The position numbers and the translations under genes were made by a program. From NCBI RefSeq assembly GCF_001613445.1, contig NZ_BDCJ01000028.1, forward strand, positions 1 through 64,000: a stretch of DNA of 64,000 bases, in the 5' to 3' direction. Below are positions 31,664 to 40,343 of the stretch, piece by piece (position 1 is the first letter of the stretch; every line of letters begins with the position of its first letter). The DNA comes from Nocardia grenadensis NBRC 108939. Its GTDB lineage: Bacteria; Actinomycetota; Actinomycetes; Mycobacteriales; Mycobacteriaceae. Under the pieces are notes generated by a model. That model was not told the origin of the DNA, searched no databases, and saw only the letters and a list, made by a program, of their open reading frames with translations.

Positions 31664-33262
31664 TCAGAACAGGTCGACCAGGGCGACCTTGGCGGCACCG
31701 ACCGCGGCGGCGATATCGGAACGCACCGCTTCGGGCACCTCCTTGTTGACCCGCAGCACGACGGTGGCGCCTTCCTTGTTGGCGTCCTGGGTGAGCTGCG
31801 CGGCGAGGATATCGACCTCGGCGGCGCCCAGCGCGGTGCCGACCTTGCCCAGCGCGCCCGGCTTGTCCTCGTAGTTGAGGACGGCCAGGTTGATGCCCTC
31901 GGCGCGCATATCGTAGTTGCGGCCGTTGATGTTGACGATCTTCTCGACCTGCTGCGGCTCGGTCAGCGTGCCCGCGACATTGACGGTGCGGCCGTCACCG
32001 AATACGGCGCGCAGATCCACCAGGCTGCGGTGGCTGGGGCTCTCGCTCACAGTGGTCACCTCGGCGCTGATCCCGCGGGCCTCGGCCAGGGCCGGGGCGT
32101 TGACGAAGGTGACCTGATCGTCGACGTGCGCGGAGAACACCCCGCGCAGTGCCGCGAGCTGCAGCACCTCGACCTGGGAGGCGGCCAGTTCGCCACGCAC
32201 CTGCACCTCGAGGCTCACCGGCAGTTCGTCGGCGAGCGCGCCGAGCAGGGCGCCCTGTTTACGAACCAGGTCCAGCCACGGCGCGACCTCGTCGCCGACC
32301 ACGCCGCCGGTGACATTGACCGCGCCGGGTACGAACTCGCCGGCCAGGGCCAGCAGCACGGACTTGGCGACATCGGTGCCGGCCCGATCCTGAGCCTCGC
32401 TGGTGGAGGCGCCCAGATGCGGGGTGACCACGACCTGGGGCAGGTCGAACAGCGGGCTGTCGGTGCAGGGCTCGGTCTCGTAGACATCGATACCGGCGGC
32501 CCGGACATGTCCGGAGGTGATCGCCTCGGCGAGCGCGGCCTCGTCCACCAGGCCGCCGCGCGCGGCGTTCACGATGATGACGCCCTTCTTGGTCTTGGCG
32601 AGCGCGTCCTTGCCGAGCAGACCCTTGGTCTCCGGGGTCTTCGGCAGGTGGACGGAGATGAGGTCGGCCCGTTCGAGCACCTCGTCGAGGCTCAGCAGTT
32701 CGATGCCGAGCTGGGCGGCGCGCGCCGGGGAGACGTAGGGGTCGTAGGCGACGATCTTGGTTTCGAAGGCGGCAAGGCGGGCCGCGAACAGCTGTCCGAT
32801 CCGGCCCAGGCCGATCACACCGACGGTTTTGCCGAAGATCTCCACGCCGTTGAAGCTGCTGCGCTTCCACGTGCGCTCGCGCAGGGTGGCGTCGGCGGCC
32901 GGGATCTGGCGGGCCGCGCTCAGCAGCAGGGTGACGGCATGCTCGGCCGCGGTGTGGATATTGGAGGTGGGCGCGTTGACGACCATCACGCCGCGTTCGG
33001 TGGCGGCGGGGACATCGACATTGTCCAGGCCGACTCCGGCCCGGGCGACGATCTGCAGGTTCTTGCCGGCTTCGAGGACTTCGGCGTCGACGGTGGTCGC
33101 GGAGCGGACGAGCAGCGCATCGGCCTCGGGCACCGCGGCCAGCAGCGCGGGCCGATCGGGGCCGTCGACCCAGCGGACCTCGACACCGTCACCGAGCGCG
33201 TCGACGGTCGACTGGGCGAGCTTGTCGGCGATCAGAACTACAGGACGGCCTGCTTGGCTCAC
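31664..33262 (-). CDS. serA: D-3-phosphoglycerate dehydrogenase
   Basis: First enzyme of serine synthesis, 532 residues. It has the NAD-binding Rossmann motif GKTVGVIGLGRIGQLFA near residue 145, the catalytic region VNAARGGLVDEAAL, TPHLGASTSEAQ, an intervening (ASB) domain, and an ACT domain at the C terminus (LAVLNYEDKPGALGKVG), the usual serine sensor. GTG 33262 has AGGAG about eight bases upstream. A -10-like TAAGCT stands at 33312-33307, giving a short leader. Confidence 0.97.
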   Translation of the reverse strand: MSQAGRPVVLIADKLAQSTVDALGDGVEVRWVDGPDRPALLAAVPEADALLVRSATTVDAEVLEAGKNLQIVARAGVGLDNVDVPAATERGVMVVNAPTSNIHTAAEHAVTLLLSAARQIPAADATLRERTWKRSSFNGVEIFGKTVGVIGLGRIGQLFAARLAAFETKIVAYDPYVSPARAAQLGIELLSLDEVLERADLISVHLPKTPETKGLLGKDALAKTKKGVIIVNAARGGLVDEAALAEAITSGHVRAAGIDVYETEPCTDSPLFDLPQVVVTPHLGASTSEAQDRAGTDVAKSVLLALAGEFVPGAVNVTGGVVGDEVAPWLDLVRKQGALLGALADELPVSLEVQVRGELAASQVEVLQLAALRGVFSAHVDDQVTFVNAPALAEARGISAEVTTVSESPSHRSLVDLRAVFGDGRTVNVAGTLTEPQQVEKIVNINGRNYDMRAEGINLAVLNYEDKPGALGKVGTALGAAEVDILAAQLTQDANKEGATVVLRVNKEVPEAVRSDIAAAVGAAKVALVDLF

Positions 33263-33816
33263 AGTGGGGTACTCCTGGATGTGGGGACGGCCAGTTGACG
33301 GGGCCAAGCTTAGTTCGGACCGATCCGGCCATGTCCCACCCCCTGCTATAGGTATCGACCGACCTGCGCGTACGCGGTCGCGTGGGTGGGCCGGATCACG
33401 CACCGGAGCGTCGCTCACCCGGGCGGGAGCCGTGGCTGTACAGGTGCGGGGCGCATTCTCCCGGGCCGCGGGGCGGCCGCCACGGATTCGAATACCGCCG
33501 CGCATACACCGGCTCGGTCCGCGGACCGGTTCCGAATCCGCCGAGCCGGATCGGGAGTAGAGGAAAAGCATTCGGGGTGGCGTTCGGCCGAAATCCGCGC
33601 AGTCCGAATATCGGGCTTCGAACCGGGAAATTCGAATTGCCGGATTTTCACATCGGGCGGCCACGGACGCTCGCTCGATAATTCGGTTCGGCACACCTGG
33701 ACCGACCAGCAAAACGACGACCGGCGAACCAGGACCTCACTCGTGCCGAGCCGACAGGGAATTTTCATACCCGGCGGTCGGCTTTCGGCCGAGGCCGCGA
33801 ATTCCCCCGGAAACGG
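33263..33816. other. Intergenic region, no gene seen
   Basis: About 550 bases between serA and the cold-shock gene. Apart from the possible serA promoter at its left end I see no credible ORF, repeat or RNA. The middle is less GC-rich (many TTCG and AATT steps from about 33540 to 33800) than the flanks, which is unlike the local coding DNA. Confidence 0.5.
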
Positions 33817-33852
33817 AGCGAGGCCCCGTACCTTCCGGTACGGGGCCTCGCT
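33817..33852 (-). terminator. Terminator after the cold-shock gene
   Basis: A perfect 16-base-pair stem (33817-33832 with 33837-33852) closed by a TTCC tetraloop, 15 bases past the stop codon on the minus strand. Confidence 0.9.
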
Positions 33853-33867
33853 GCTTCGTCACACCAC

Positions 33868-34071
33868 TCAGATGGCGCGGACGTCCTGAGCCTGCGGACC
33901 CTTCTGGCCCTGCCCGATCTCGAACTCCACGCGCTGACCCTCTTCGAGGGTACGGAAACCGCTTCCCGACACTGCCGAGTAATGCACGAAGACGTCAGGT
34001 CCGCCCCCGTCTTGCGCGATAAAGCCGAAGCCCTTCTCGCTGTTGAACCACTTCACGCTGCCTTGAGCCAT
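33868..34071 (-). CDS. Cold-shock-domain protein
   Basis: A 67-residue CspA-type single-strand nucleic-acid chaperone. RNP1 KGFGFIAQ and RNP2 VFVHYSAV are intact, and it begins [20 protein letters not shown] 34071 matches the family start; the open frame upstream is the leader. The gap to the divergent secreted-protein gene is 362 bases, so a long structured 5' leader, as in other csp genes, is possible. Confidence 0.95.
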   Translation of the reverse strand: MAQGSVKWFNSEKGFGFIAQDGGGPDVFVHYSAVSGSGFRTLEEGQRVEFEIGQGQKGPQAQDVRAI

Positions 34072-34433
34072 GTTACTTACTTCATACTTTCTGTTGCGAG
34101 CCAGACGGACCACGGTCGATCCGCCTGATCTCTCTGACAACGATGCCATGTCCGGGAAAGTTCCTCCACTTCGAAAATTTTCCATCGCGAGGAAGGACGC
34201 AGCGCCAGGAGACCGGCGTCACGCTCCGACGGGGCGGTCCGCCGCACGGATGACCCGCTCACCGCCCGGTCGAAGCAGGACCCCGGGATTCCCCGTAGTA
34301 CCCGGGGATGATTTCTCGATCGGATCCGCGGAAGGTCTGTGACTTTCGCGACCATTGCGCGAGGGTGAAGGTTCAACGTCTTCCGGCCGGCCACTCCGGC
34401 TGTGCCGCAGGACACAGCACGAGAGGATTCGAC
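34072..34433. other. Divergent intergenic region
   Basis: This 362-base region separates the cold-shock gene and the repeat-protein gene. It contains an imperfect CCCCGGG/CCCGGGG inverted repeat at about 34272-34305 followed by GATTTC. Otherwise no gene or RNA is recognised. Both genes must have promoters here. Confidence 0.4.
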
Positions 34434-34751
34434 GTGTTCCGCACGAACCGAGTATCCGCGACCCGCCGGGCCACCGCCCGGCTCGCCGTCGCGGGTGCCA
34501 TCACCCTGGTCCCGCTGGCCGGCCTCGCGGCGCCCGCGATGGCCGACCCGGCGGCCCCGGCCCCGGGCTACACCCAGGTGGATCGCGACCGCCACGGTGA
34601 CCGCGACCGCCACTGGGACCGCGACCGCGACCGCCATCGGGATCGCGATCGCGACGACCACTGGAACCACGACCGGCACCGGGACCGCGGCTGGCAGGAC
34701 CCGGCGGGCTGGGTCCGCCATCTGCTGCGCGGCCTCTTCGGCAGCAGCTGA
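34434..34751 (+). CDS. Secreted Arg/Asp/His-rich repeat protein
   Basis: A 105-residue protein with a signal peptide (ARLAVAGAITLVPLAGLA, cleavage after AMA near residue 37). The mature part, from about residue 50 to 86, is built of DRDRH and DRDRDRH units with interspersed Trp and Asn, then a short tail with WVRHLLRGLFGSS that could form an amphipathic helix. The regular alternation of charges suggests a zwitterionic polymer-like stretch or metal binding by histidines. GAGAGGA lies six bases before GTG 34434. No known function. Confidence 0.7.
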   Translation: MFRTNRVSATRRATARLAVAGAITLVPLAGLAAPAMADPAAPAPGYTQVDRDRHGDRDRHWDRDRDRHRDRDRDDHWNHDRHRDRGWQDPAGWVRHLLRGLFGSS

Positions 34752-34753
34752 TC

Positions 34754-34787
34754 GGTATGCGGGCCCGCGTGCGCGGGCCCGCATACC
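34754..34787 (+). terminator. Terminator after the repeat-protein gene
   Basis: A 16-base-pair perfect stem, GGTATGCGGGCCCGCG with its complement at 34772-34787, directly behind the stop codon. Confidence 0.85.
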
Positions 34788-34950
34788 CGACCGAATCCGG
34801 CAGGATCCCGGCGCCCGATGCCGGTACCGCGCCGCGGGATCAGCTTTCTTCGCGAGCACAACTCCGCACATCGACCCCCTGAGCCTGCCCGGATGTACGC
34901 CCATAGCGTAATCCGCCCGTACCGGCGGACCCGGGTTCTAGGCTCTGTCC

Positions 34951-35322
34951 ATGACCGAGCCCCGCAGACTCCAGGCGATTCCCGGTGGACGCGCCGAACG
35001 TCCGCCCCGGCAGCCGGCGGACCGGCCCGAGCCGCTGTGGCGCGAGGTCCTCGGCGGCCGACTTCGTATGCTGCGCAACGACAAACGCGAAACGCTCGCG
35101 GAAACCGCCGAGCGCGCGGGCATTTCACCGCAGTACCTCTCCGAGGTGGAACGCGGCCGCAAGGAACCCTCCAGCGAGATGATCGCCGCGCTGGCGGGCG
35201 CTCTGGGCACCTCCCTCGGCGCGCTCACCGAGCAGGTGGCCGACGAGCTGCGGACCCGGCGTCTCCCCGTGGCGCCCCGGCGGCCGGGCACCGCACCGAC
35301 CGCGCTGCTCCGAGCGGCCTGA
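34951..35322 (+). CDS. ClgR/PopR-like XRE-family regulator
   Basis: A 123-residue protein with one Cro/C1-type helix-turn-helix at about residues 34-90 (ETLAETAERAGISPQYLSEV then ERGRKEPSSEMIAAL). The segment YLSEVERGRKEPSSE is nearly the same as in ClgR (Rv2745c), the activator of clp genes. The protein faces a pair of clpP paralogues on the opposite strand, so I infer it controls them or responds to them. Degradation tags were not checked. ATG 34951 is taken as the start. Confidence 0.8.
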   Translation: MTEPRRLQAIPGGRAERPPRQPADRPEPLWREVLGGRLRMLRNDKRETLAETAERAGISPQYLSEVERGRKEPSSEMIAALAGALGTSLGALTEQVADELRTRRLPVAPRRPGTAPTALLRAA

Positions 35323-35390
35323 CCGGTCGGCGTCCGCACCCTCCCCGGTCGCCGCTCACCGGCGGGATACGTGACCGCCGTGGTCGCCGC

Positions 35391-35996
35391 TCACCGGGCG
35401 GGAGCCGGACTCCGCGGCGTCAGCATCGAATCGACCAGCCCGTAGTCGACCGCGGCCGCCGCGGTGAACACCCGGTCGCGGTCGGTGTCGTGCCGTAGTT
35501 GCTCCGGGGTGCGCCCGGTGTGCCGGGACAGGATCGTTTCGATCTCCGCCCGCATACGCACGAGTTCGTCGGCTTGCAGGATGAGGTCGGGAATCGCTCC
35601 CTGGCCGCGGGCCGCGGGCTGGTGCAGCACCACCCGGGCGTGCGGGAGCATCGCCCGGTGGCCGGGGGCGCCCCCGGCGAGCAGCACGGCGCCGACCGCG
35701 ATGGCCTGGCCGACGCAGGTGGTGTGTACCGGGGCGCCGATGTGTTGGATGGTGTCGTATACCGCCAGCATCGACGACAGATCGCCGCCTTCACAGTTGA
35801 TGTAGAAGTCGATCTCCTGGCCCGGACTCTCCGATTCCAGGTGCAGCAGCTGCGCGATGAGCGCGTTGGCGACCCCGGAATCGATCGGGGTGCCGAGGTA
35901 GACGATGCGTTCGGCGAGTAGGTGCGAATAGATATCGGTGATCCGTTCGCCCCGCGGATGCTGGGCGATCACATTGGGGATCGTGTAGGTGCTCAT
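35391..35996 (-). CDS. ClpP-like protein without catalytic serine
   Basis: A 201-residue ClpP paralogue, closest in pattern to mycobacterial ClpP2. The serine of the GQAAS motif is replaced: CVGQAIAVGAVLL has Ala100 where the nucleophile should be (codon GCG at 35699-35697). His125 (VVLHQP) and Asp174 (DTDRDRVF) of the triad remain. The fold elements YINCEGGDLSSMLAVYDTIQ and DYGLVD are normal. It should assemble but not cleave, like plastid and cyanobacterial ClpR. It lies downstream of a ClpP paralogue with an intact triad. Confidence 0.9.
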   Translation of the reverse strand: MSTYTIPNVIAQHPRGERITDIYSHLLAERIVYLGTPIDSGVANALIAQLLHLESESPGQEIDFYINCEGGDLSSMLAVYDTIQHIGAPVHTTCVGQAIAVGAVLLAGGAPGHRAMLPHARVVLHQPAARGQGAIPDLILQADELVRMRAEIETILSRHTGRTPEQLRHDTDRDRVFTAAAAVDYGLVDSMLTPRSPAPAR

Positions 35997-36171
35997 CGGG
36001 GTCTCCCTGTATTCGGTGCGGCTGTCGTCGGCTCTCGTCGCGCCCGGTGCTGCCGGGTCCTGCTCTCCCGGTCACGCACTCCGGGGCTCGGCCCGCTCGT
36101 GCTGCGCCGGATGGGCGCGCGCACGCTCCGTCGCTGTGATCACGCCCGCGGCCTGCGCCGGACACGGCCGC

Positions 36172-36783
36172 TCATGCGGAGATCCCGACCCGTCGGCGCT
36201 GTGGGACGACCTGCGCGAAATCGCCGACGATATGGTCGATGAAGCCGTATTCCTTCGCCTGGGTCGCACTGAACCAGCGGTCGTGCAGGGAATCCTCGTA
36301 GACCCGTTCGTAGGGCTGCCCGGTATCCGCGGAGATCAGGCCGAGCACGGTTTCCACCGTGTAGCGCAGATCGTCGGCCTGCACCTCCACGTCCACCGCG
36401 GACCCACCGATACCGGCCGACCCCTGGTGCATCAGGACCCGGGCGTGCGGCAGCGCGAAACGTCTACCCGGCGTCCCCGAGGAGAGCAGGAACTGGCCCG
36501 CGCTACAGGCCAAGCCGAGGGCGAGGGTGGATACCGGGCTCGGGATCAGCCGCATGACATCGCGGATGGCCAGCATCGCCGGTACCGACCCGCCGGGCGA
36601 ATGGATCCACAGCGAGATACCGGCCTCGCCGTCCTCGGCGGCGAGGGTGAGCAGCTGGGTCGCCAGCAGGGTGCCGTTGTCGTCGTCGAGCGGGCCGTCG
36701 AGAACCAGGATGCGGCGGGCCAGGAGCTGTTCGCGGGCACGCCAGCCGAACAGCGGGGATTTGTCGTCGTAAGCCATGGTCAT
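36172..36783 (-). CDS. clpP: ClpP-family serine protease, intact triad
   Basis: A 203-residue ClpP paralogue, ClpP1-like. Triad: Ser94 in GLACSAGQFLL, His119 in VLMHQGSAG, Asp168 in DSLHDRWF; WIHSPGGSVPAMLAIRD and KEYGFID are typical. ATG 36783 is chosen but ATG 36777 fits equally, with no strong ribosome site. The 175-base gap to the second paralogue contains no gene. Together the two would form a mixed tetradecamer, with proteolysis from this ring only. They need a Clp ATPase that is encoded elsewhere. Confidence 0.9.
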   Translation of the reverse strand: MTMAYDDKSPLFGWRAREQLLARRILVLDGPLDDDNGTLLATQLLTLAAEDGEAGISLWIHSPGGSVPAMLAIRDVMRLIPSPVSTLALGLACSAGQFLLSSGTPGRRFALPHARVLMHQGSAGIGGSAVDVEVQADDLRYTVETVLGLISADTGQPYERVYEDSLHDRWFSATQAKEYGFIDHIVGDFAQVVPQRRRVGISA

Positions 36784-36931
36784 CACGCTGCCGGAGCGGG
36801 CCCGCGAGCGGGAGTGCGCGCTGCCGTGGGCAGATCTGCTCTCGGCAGCGCCGCCCGGGATCATCGGCCGATCGATACTCGAGCTTCACGCTGCGATACG
36901 TGGGCGAAACACAGCCTCCCTACCGTAATTC

Positions 36932-36956
36932 TTCGTATACGCCGCTGTATACAACG
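36932..36956 (+). promoter_or_regulatory. Predicted GntR operator upstream of urtA
   Basis: CGTATACGCCGCTGTATACAACG at 36934-36956 holds two GTATAC blocks with starts 12 bases apart. Its reverse complement closely matches the element at 42763-42784 in the start of the urea carboxylase gene. It lies 55 bases before urtA and 149 bases before the divergent clpP start. FadR-type GntR proteins bind palindromes of this kind, and one is encoded in the same operon. Confidence 0.65.
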
Positions 36957-37010
36957 CCGAATACATGCTGGTCAGCGGGCTGACCTTTCCTGAGTGGAGG
37001 CCGAACGGTC

Positions 37011-38336
37011 ATGAATGCAGCCAGAACCGAAACCCCCGGACAACCCAGGAAAGGTGCGGTATCCCGCGACACCCGCAACCGTCGGCAGCGCCGGCGCGCT
37101 CGGAATCTTCTCGCGCTGCCGGCCGCGGTGTGCGTGACCGCGCTGGCGGTCACCGCCTGCGGTAGCTCCGCCTCCGATCAAGCCGGCGCGAACGCGACCT
37201 CCTGTGTCGACACCGCGGGCCCGAATATCAAGGTCGGCTCACTGAACTCGCTGTCGGGGACCATGGCGATCTCCGAGGTCACCGTGCGGGATTCGATCAG
37301 GCTCGCCGTCGACGAGATCAATGCCGCCGGCGGCGTGCTGGGCAAGCAGATTCAGCTGGTCGGCGAGGACGGCGCCTCCGAGCCCACGGTGTTCGCGGAG
37401 AAAGCGGAGAAGCTGATCAGCAGCGACTGCGTGGCCGCGGTATTCGGCGGCTGGACCTCGTCGAGCCGCAAGGCCATGCTGCCGGTGTTCGAGGACCGCA
37501 ACGCGCTGCTGTACTACCCGGTCCAATACGAGGGCCTGGAATCGTCGGAGAATATCTTCTACACCGGCGCCACCACCAACCAGCAGATCGTGCCCGCCCT
37601 GGACTATCTGAAGGGCCGCGGCGTGAAATCGCTCTACCTGGTCGGTAGCGATTACGTCTTCCCGCAGACCGCCAACCGCATCATCAAGGCCTACGCCGAG
37701 GCCAACGGTATCGAGATCAAGGGCGAGGACTACACGCCGCTCGGCTCCACCGATTTCTCCACCATCGTCAACAAGGTCCGCTCGGCGGACGCCGACGCTG
37801 TGTTCAACACCCTCAACGGCGATTCCAATGTCGCGTTCTTCCGCGAGTACAAGAACGTCGGCCTGACCGCGCAGGATATGCCGGTGGTCTCGGTGTCCAT
37901 CGCCGAGGAGGAGGTCGGCGGTATCGGTGTGCAGAACATCGCCGGTCAGCTGACCGCCTGGAACTACTACCAGACCGTCGACAACCCGCAGAACACCGCG
38001 TTCGTCAAGGCGTACAAGGCGAAATACGGCGCGAACAAGCCGACCTCCGACCCCATGGAGGCCGCCTACGTCTCGGTGTACCTGTGGAAGAACACCGTGG
38101 AGAAGGCGCAGTCCTTCGCGGTCGCCGAGGTGCAGCAGGCCGCGGGCGGGGTCACCTTCGAAGGGCCCGAGGGTCTGGTGACCATCGACGGCGAGAACAA
38201 CCACATCACCAAAACCGCCCGGATCGGCGAAATCCGTCCCGACGGCCTGATCTACAGCGTCTGGGATTCCGGTGCGGCCGTCGAACCCGATCCATACCTG
38301 GCCGGCTACTCGTGGGCCGAGGGACTCGGGGGCTGA
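37011..38336 (+). CDS. urtA: Urea ABC transporter substrate-binding lipoprotein
   Basis: Binds urea outside the membrane. The 441-residue protein has a signal peptide with a long Arg-rich N-region and the lipobox LAVTACGSS (lipidated Cys50). The periplasmic-binding fold of the amide/branched-chain amino acid type follows: [46 protein letters not shown] and [14 protein letters not shown]. The sequence [16 protein letters not shown] is characteristic of UrtA. GGAGG is ten bases upstream. First gene of the urea operon. Confidence 0.95.
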   Translation: MNAARTETPGQPRKGAVSRDTRNRRQRRRARNLLALPAAVCVTALAVTACGSSASDQAGANATSCVDTAGPNIKVGSLNSLSGTMAISEVTVRDSIRLAVDEINAAGGVLGKQIQLVGEDGASEPTVFAEKAEKLISSDCVAAVFGGWTSSSRKAMLPVFEDRNALLYYPVQYEGLESSENIFYTGATTNQQIVPALDYLKGRGVKSLYLVGSDYVFPQTANRIIKAYAEANGIEIKGEDYTPLGSTDFSTIVNKVRSADADAVFNTLNGDSNVAFFREYKNVGLTAQDMPVVSVSIAEEEVGGIGVQNIAGQLTAWNYYQTVDNPQNTAFVKAYKAKYGANKPTSDPMEAAYVSVYLWKNTVEKAQSFAVAEVQQAAGGVTFEGPEGLVTIDGENNHITKTARIGEIRPDGLIYSVWDSGAAVEPDPYLAGYSWAEGLGG

Positions 38337-38340
38337 TCTC

Positions 38341-39228
38341 GTGGAAGCACTGGTCGGGCAGCTGTTCACCGGCTTGAGCCTGGGCTCCATCCTGCTGCTG
38401 GCGGCCCTGGGGCTTTCGCTGACCTTCGGTCAGATGGGCGTGATCAATATGGCCCACGGCGCGTTCATCATGGCCGGCTCCTACACCGCCTACACGGTGC
38501 AGGAGTACCTGGTGGCGAACGCCGAGGTCTCGCTGATCGTCTCGCTGCTCATCGGATTCGGAGTCGGCGGTCTCATGGGTGTCGCCCTCGAGGTGACGCT
38601 GATCAAGCGGATGTACGACAGACCACTGGACACCCTGCTGGTGACCTTCGGCGTCGGTTTGATCCTGCAGCAGGCGGCCCGGGACATCTTCGGCGCGCCC
38701 GCGGTTCGCGTGGTGACCCCGGAATGGCTCGGTGGCGGGGTGGAGATCCTGGGCGCGGTGGTGCCCAGGACCCGGATCTTCATCATGCTGCTCGCGGTGC
38801 TGTGCGTTACGGCTGTCGCGGTGACGATGAAATACACCGCGATGGGCCGGCGCATCCGGGCCGTGGTGCAGCATCGTGATCTCGCCGAAACCAGCGGGAT
38901 CTCCAGCCGCGGCACCGATATCACGACGTTCTTCATCGGGTCCGGGCTCGCCGGGGTGGCGGGTGTGGCGCTGACGCTGATCGGCTCCACCAGTTCCAAT
39001 ACCGGCACCACCTATCTGGTGGACGCCTTCCTGGTGGTCGTCATCGGCGGTCTCGGGCAGATCCGCGGCGCGGTCCTGGCCGCGGTGGCGCTCGGACTGT
39101 TGAATTCGTTCATCGAATACAGCACCACGGCCTCGGTCGCGAAGGTGATCGTATTCGTCGTCATCGTGGTCTTTCTGCAGGTCCGCCCACAAGGATTGTT
39201 CACGATCCGGTCGAGGAGTCTGGTATGA
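38341..39228 (+). CDS. urtB: Urea ABC transporter permease UrtB
   Basis: A 295-residue LivH-type permease with about eight membrane helices, beginning MEALVGQLFTGLSLGSILLL, with LSLTFGQMGVINMAHGAFIM in the first helix pair. GTG 38341 lies four bases after urtA. The stop overlaps the start of urtC by ATGA. It forms the membrane channel with UrtC. Confidence 0.95.
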   Translation: MEALVGQLFTGLSLGSILLLAALGLSLTFGQMGVINMAHGAFIMAGSYTAYTVQEYLVANAEVSLIVSLLIGFGVGGLMGVALEVTLIKRMYDRPLDTLLVTFGVGLILQQAARDIFGAPAVRVVTPEWLGGGVEILGAVVPRTRIFIMLLAVLCVTAVAVTMKYTAMGRRIRAVVQHRDLAETSGISSRGTDITTFFIGSGLAGVAGVALTLIGSTSSNTGTTYLVDAFLVVVIGGLGQIRGAVLAAVALGLLNSFIEYSTTASVAKVIVFVVIVVFLQVRPQGLFTIRSRSLV

Positions 39229-40343
39229 GGGAATTCCTGACCACCCGCTGGAAGGTCTATTCGGGCTTCGCGGTCGCCGCCGTGCTGCTGTTCGCGGTGG
39301 CGCCCGCGGTGCTCTCGGACTTCCGGCTCAACCTGCTCGGCAAGTTCCTGTGCTTCGGCATCGTCGCGGTGGGTATCGGATTGGCGTGGGGCCGGGGTGG
39401 CATGCTCACACTCGGACAGGGCGTGTTCTTCGGCCTCGGCGCTTACATCATGGCGATGCATCTCAAGATCTCCGACGCGCAGCTGCGCGGTGACGATGTT
39501 CCGGATTTCATGCAGATCGCCGGTATTCGTGAGCTACCCGGTTATTGGGTGCCGTTCGCCTCGCCGGTACTGACGGTCCTCGGCATTCTGATCGTGCCGC
39601 CGCTGGTCGCGGTGCTGCTGGGACTGGGCGTATTCAAACGCAAGGTCAAGGGCGCCTATTTCGCGATCCTGTCGCAGGCGCTGGCCGCGGCCTTCGCCAT
39701 CCTGCTGGTGGGTCAGCAGTCCACCGGCGGCAGCAACGGTCTCAACCGGTTCCGCAGTTTCTTCGGGCTGGCGCTCAACGACCCGGTGAACCGGCGGCTG
39801 CTGTTCTTCATCGCGGCCGCCACCCTGCTGGTGATCGTCGCGGCGACCCGGCAGCTGATGTGCAGCCGGTACGGCGAACTGCTGGTCGCGGTGCGTGATC
39901 AGGAGGAGCGCGTGCGCTTCCTCGGCTACGACCCGGCCAATGTGAAGGTGGTCGCCTACGCGGTGGCGGCGCTGTTCGCCGGGATCGCCGGCGCGCTGTT
40001 CGTGCCGATCGTCGGGATCATCTCCCCCGCCGATATCGGGATCGTGCCCTCCATCGCGTTCCTGACCGGTGTCGCCATCGGCGGACGCACCACCCTGCTC
40101 GGCCCGGTACTCGGCGCGATCGCGGTGGCCTGGGCCCAGACCGGCCTGTCGGAGAACTTCCCCTCCGGCTGGGTGTACGCGCAGGGCATCCTCTTCATCG
40201 TTGTGGTCGGTTTCTTCCCGGCCGGTCTGGCGGGCCTGGTGACCCTGCTGCGGCGGAAACGCCGTGGCCACGAGCAGGAGGATCCGCCGCCCACTCCGAT
40301 ACCGGATCCCGCACCCGCTACCCCGGTAGGAGTGTCATCATGA
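39225..40343 (+). CDS. urtC: Urea ABC transporter permease UrtC
   Basis: A 372-residue LivM-type permease. LAWGRGGMLTLGQGVFFGLG and QSTGGSNGLNRFRSFFGL are the family signatures, followed by GEL-type coupling sequence and several more helices. A proline-rich cytoplasmic tail (DPPPTPIPDPAPATP) ends the protein. Overlaps both neighbours by four bases (ATGA), so translation is coupled. Confidence 0.95.
   Translation: MREFLTTRWKVYSGFAVAAVLLFAVAPAVLSDFRLNLLGKFLCFGIVAVGIGLAWGRGGMLTLGQGVFFGLGAYIMAMHLKISDAQLRGDDVPDFMQIAGIRELPGYWVPFASPVLTVLGILIVPPLVAVLLGLGVFKRKVKGAYFAILSQALAAAFAILLVGQQSTGGSNGLNRFRSFFGLALNDPVNRRLLFFIAAATLLVIVAATRQLMCSRYGELLVAVRDQEERVRFLGYDPANVKVVAYAVAALFAGIAGALFVPIVGIISPADIGIVPSIAFLTGVAIGGRTTLLGPVLGAIAVAWAQTGLSENFPSGWVYAQGILFIVVVGFFPAGLAGLVTLLRRKRRGHEQEDPPPTPIPDPAPATPVGVSS

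Noticed and set aside
30320-33298. A 992-residue plus-strand frame opposite leuB and serA
   Set aside because: It lies exactly antisense to two well-supported genes with conserved motifs, has no homology I recognise, and is a product of high GC content.
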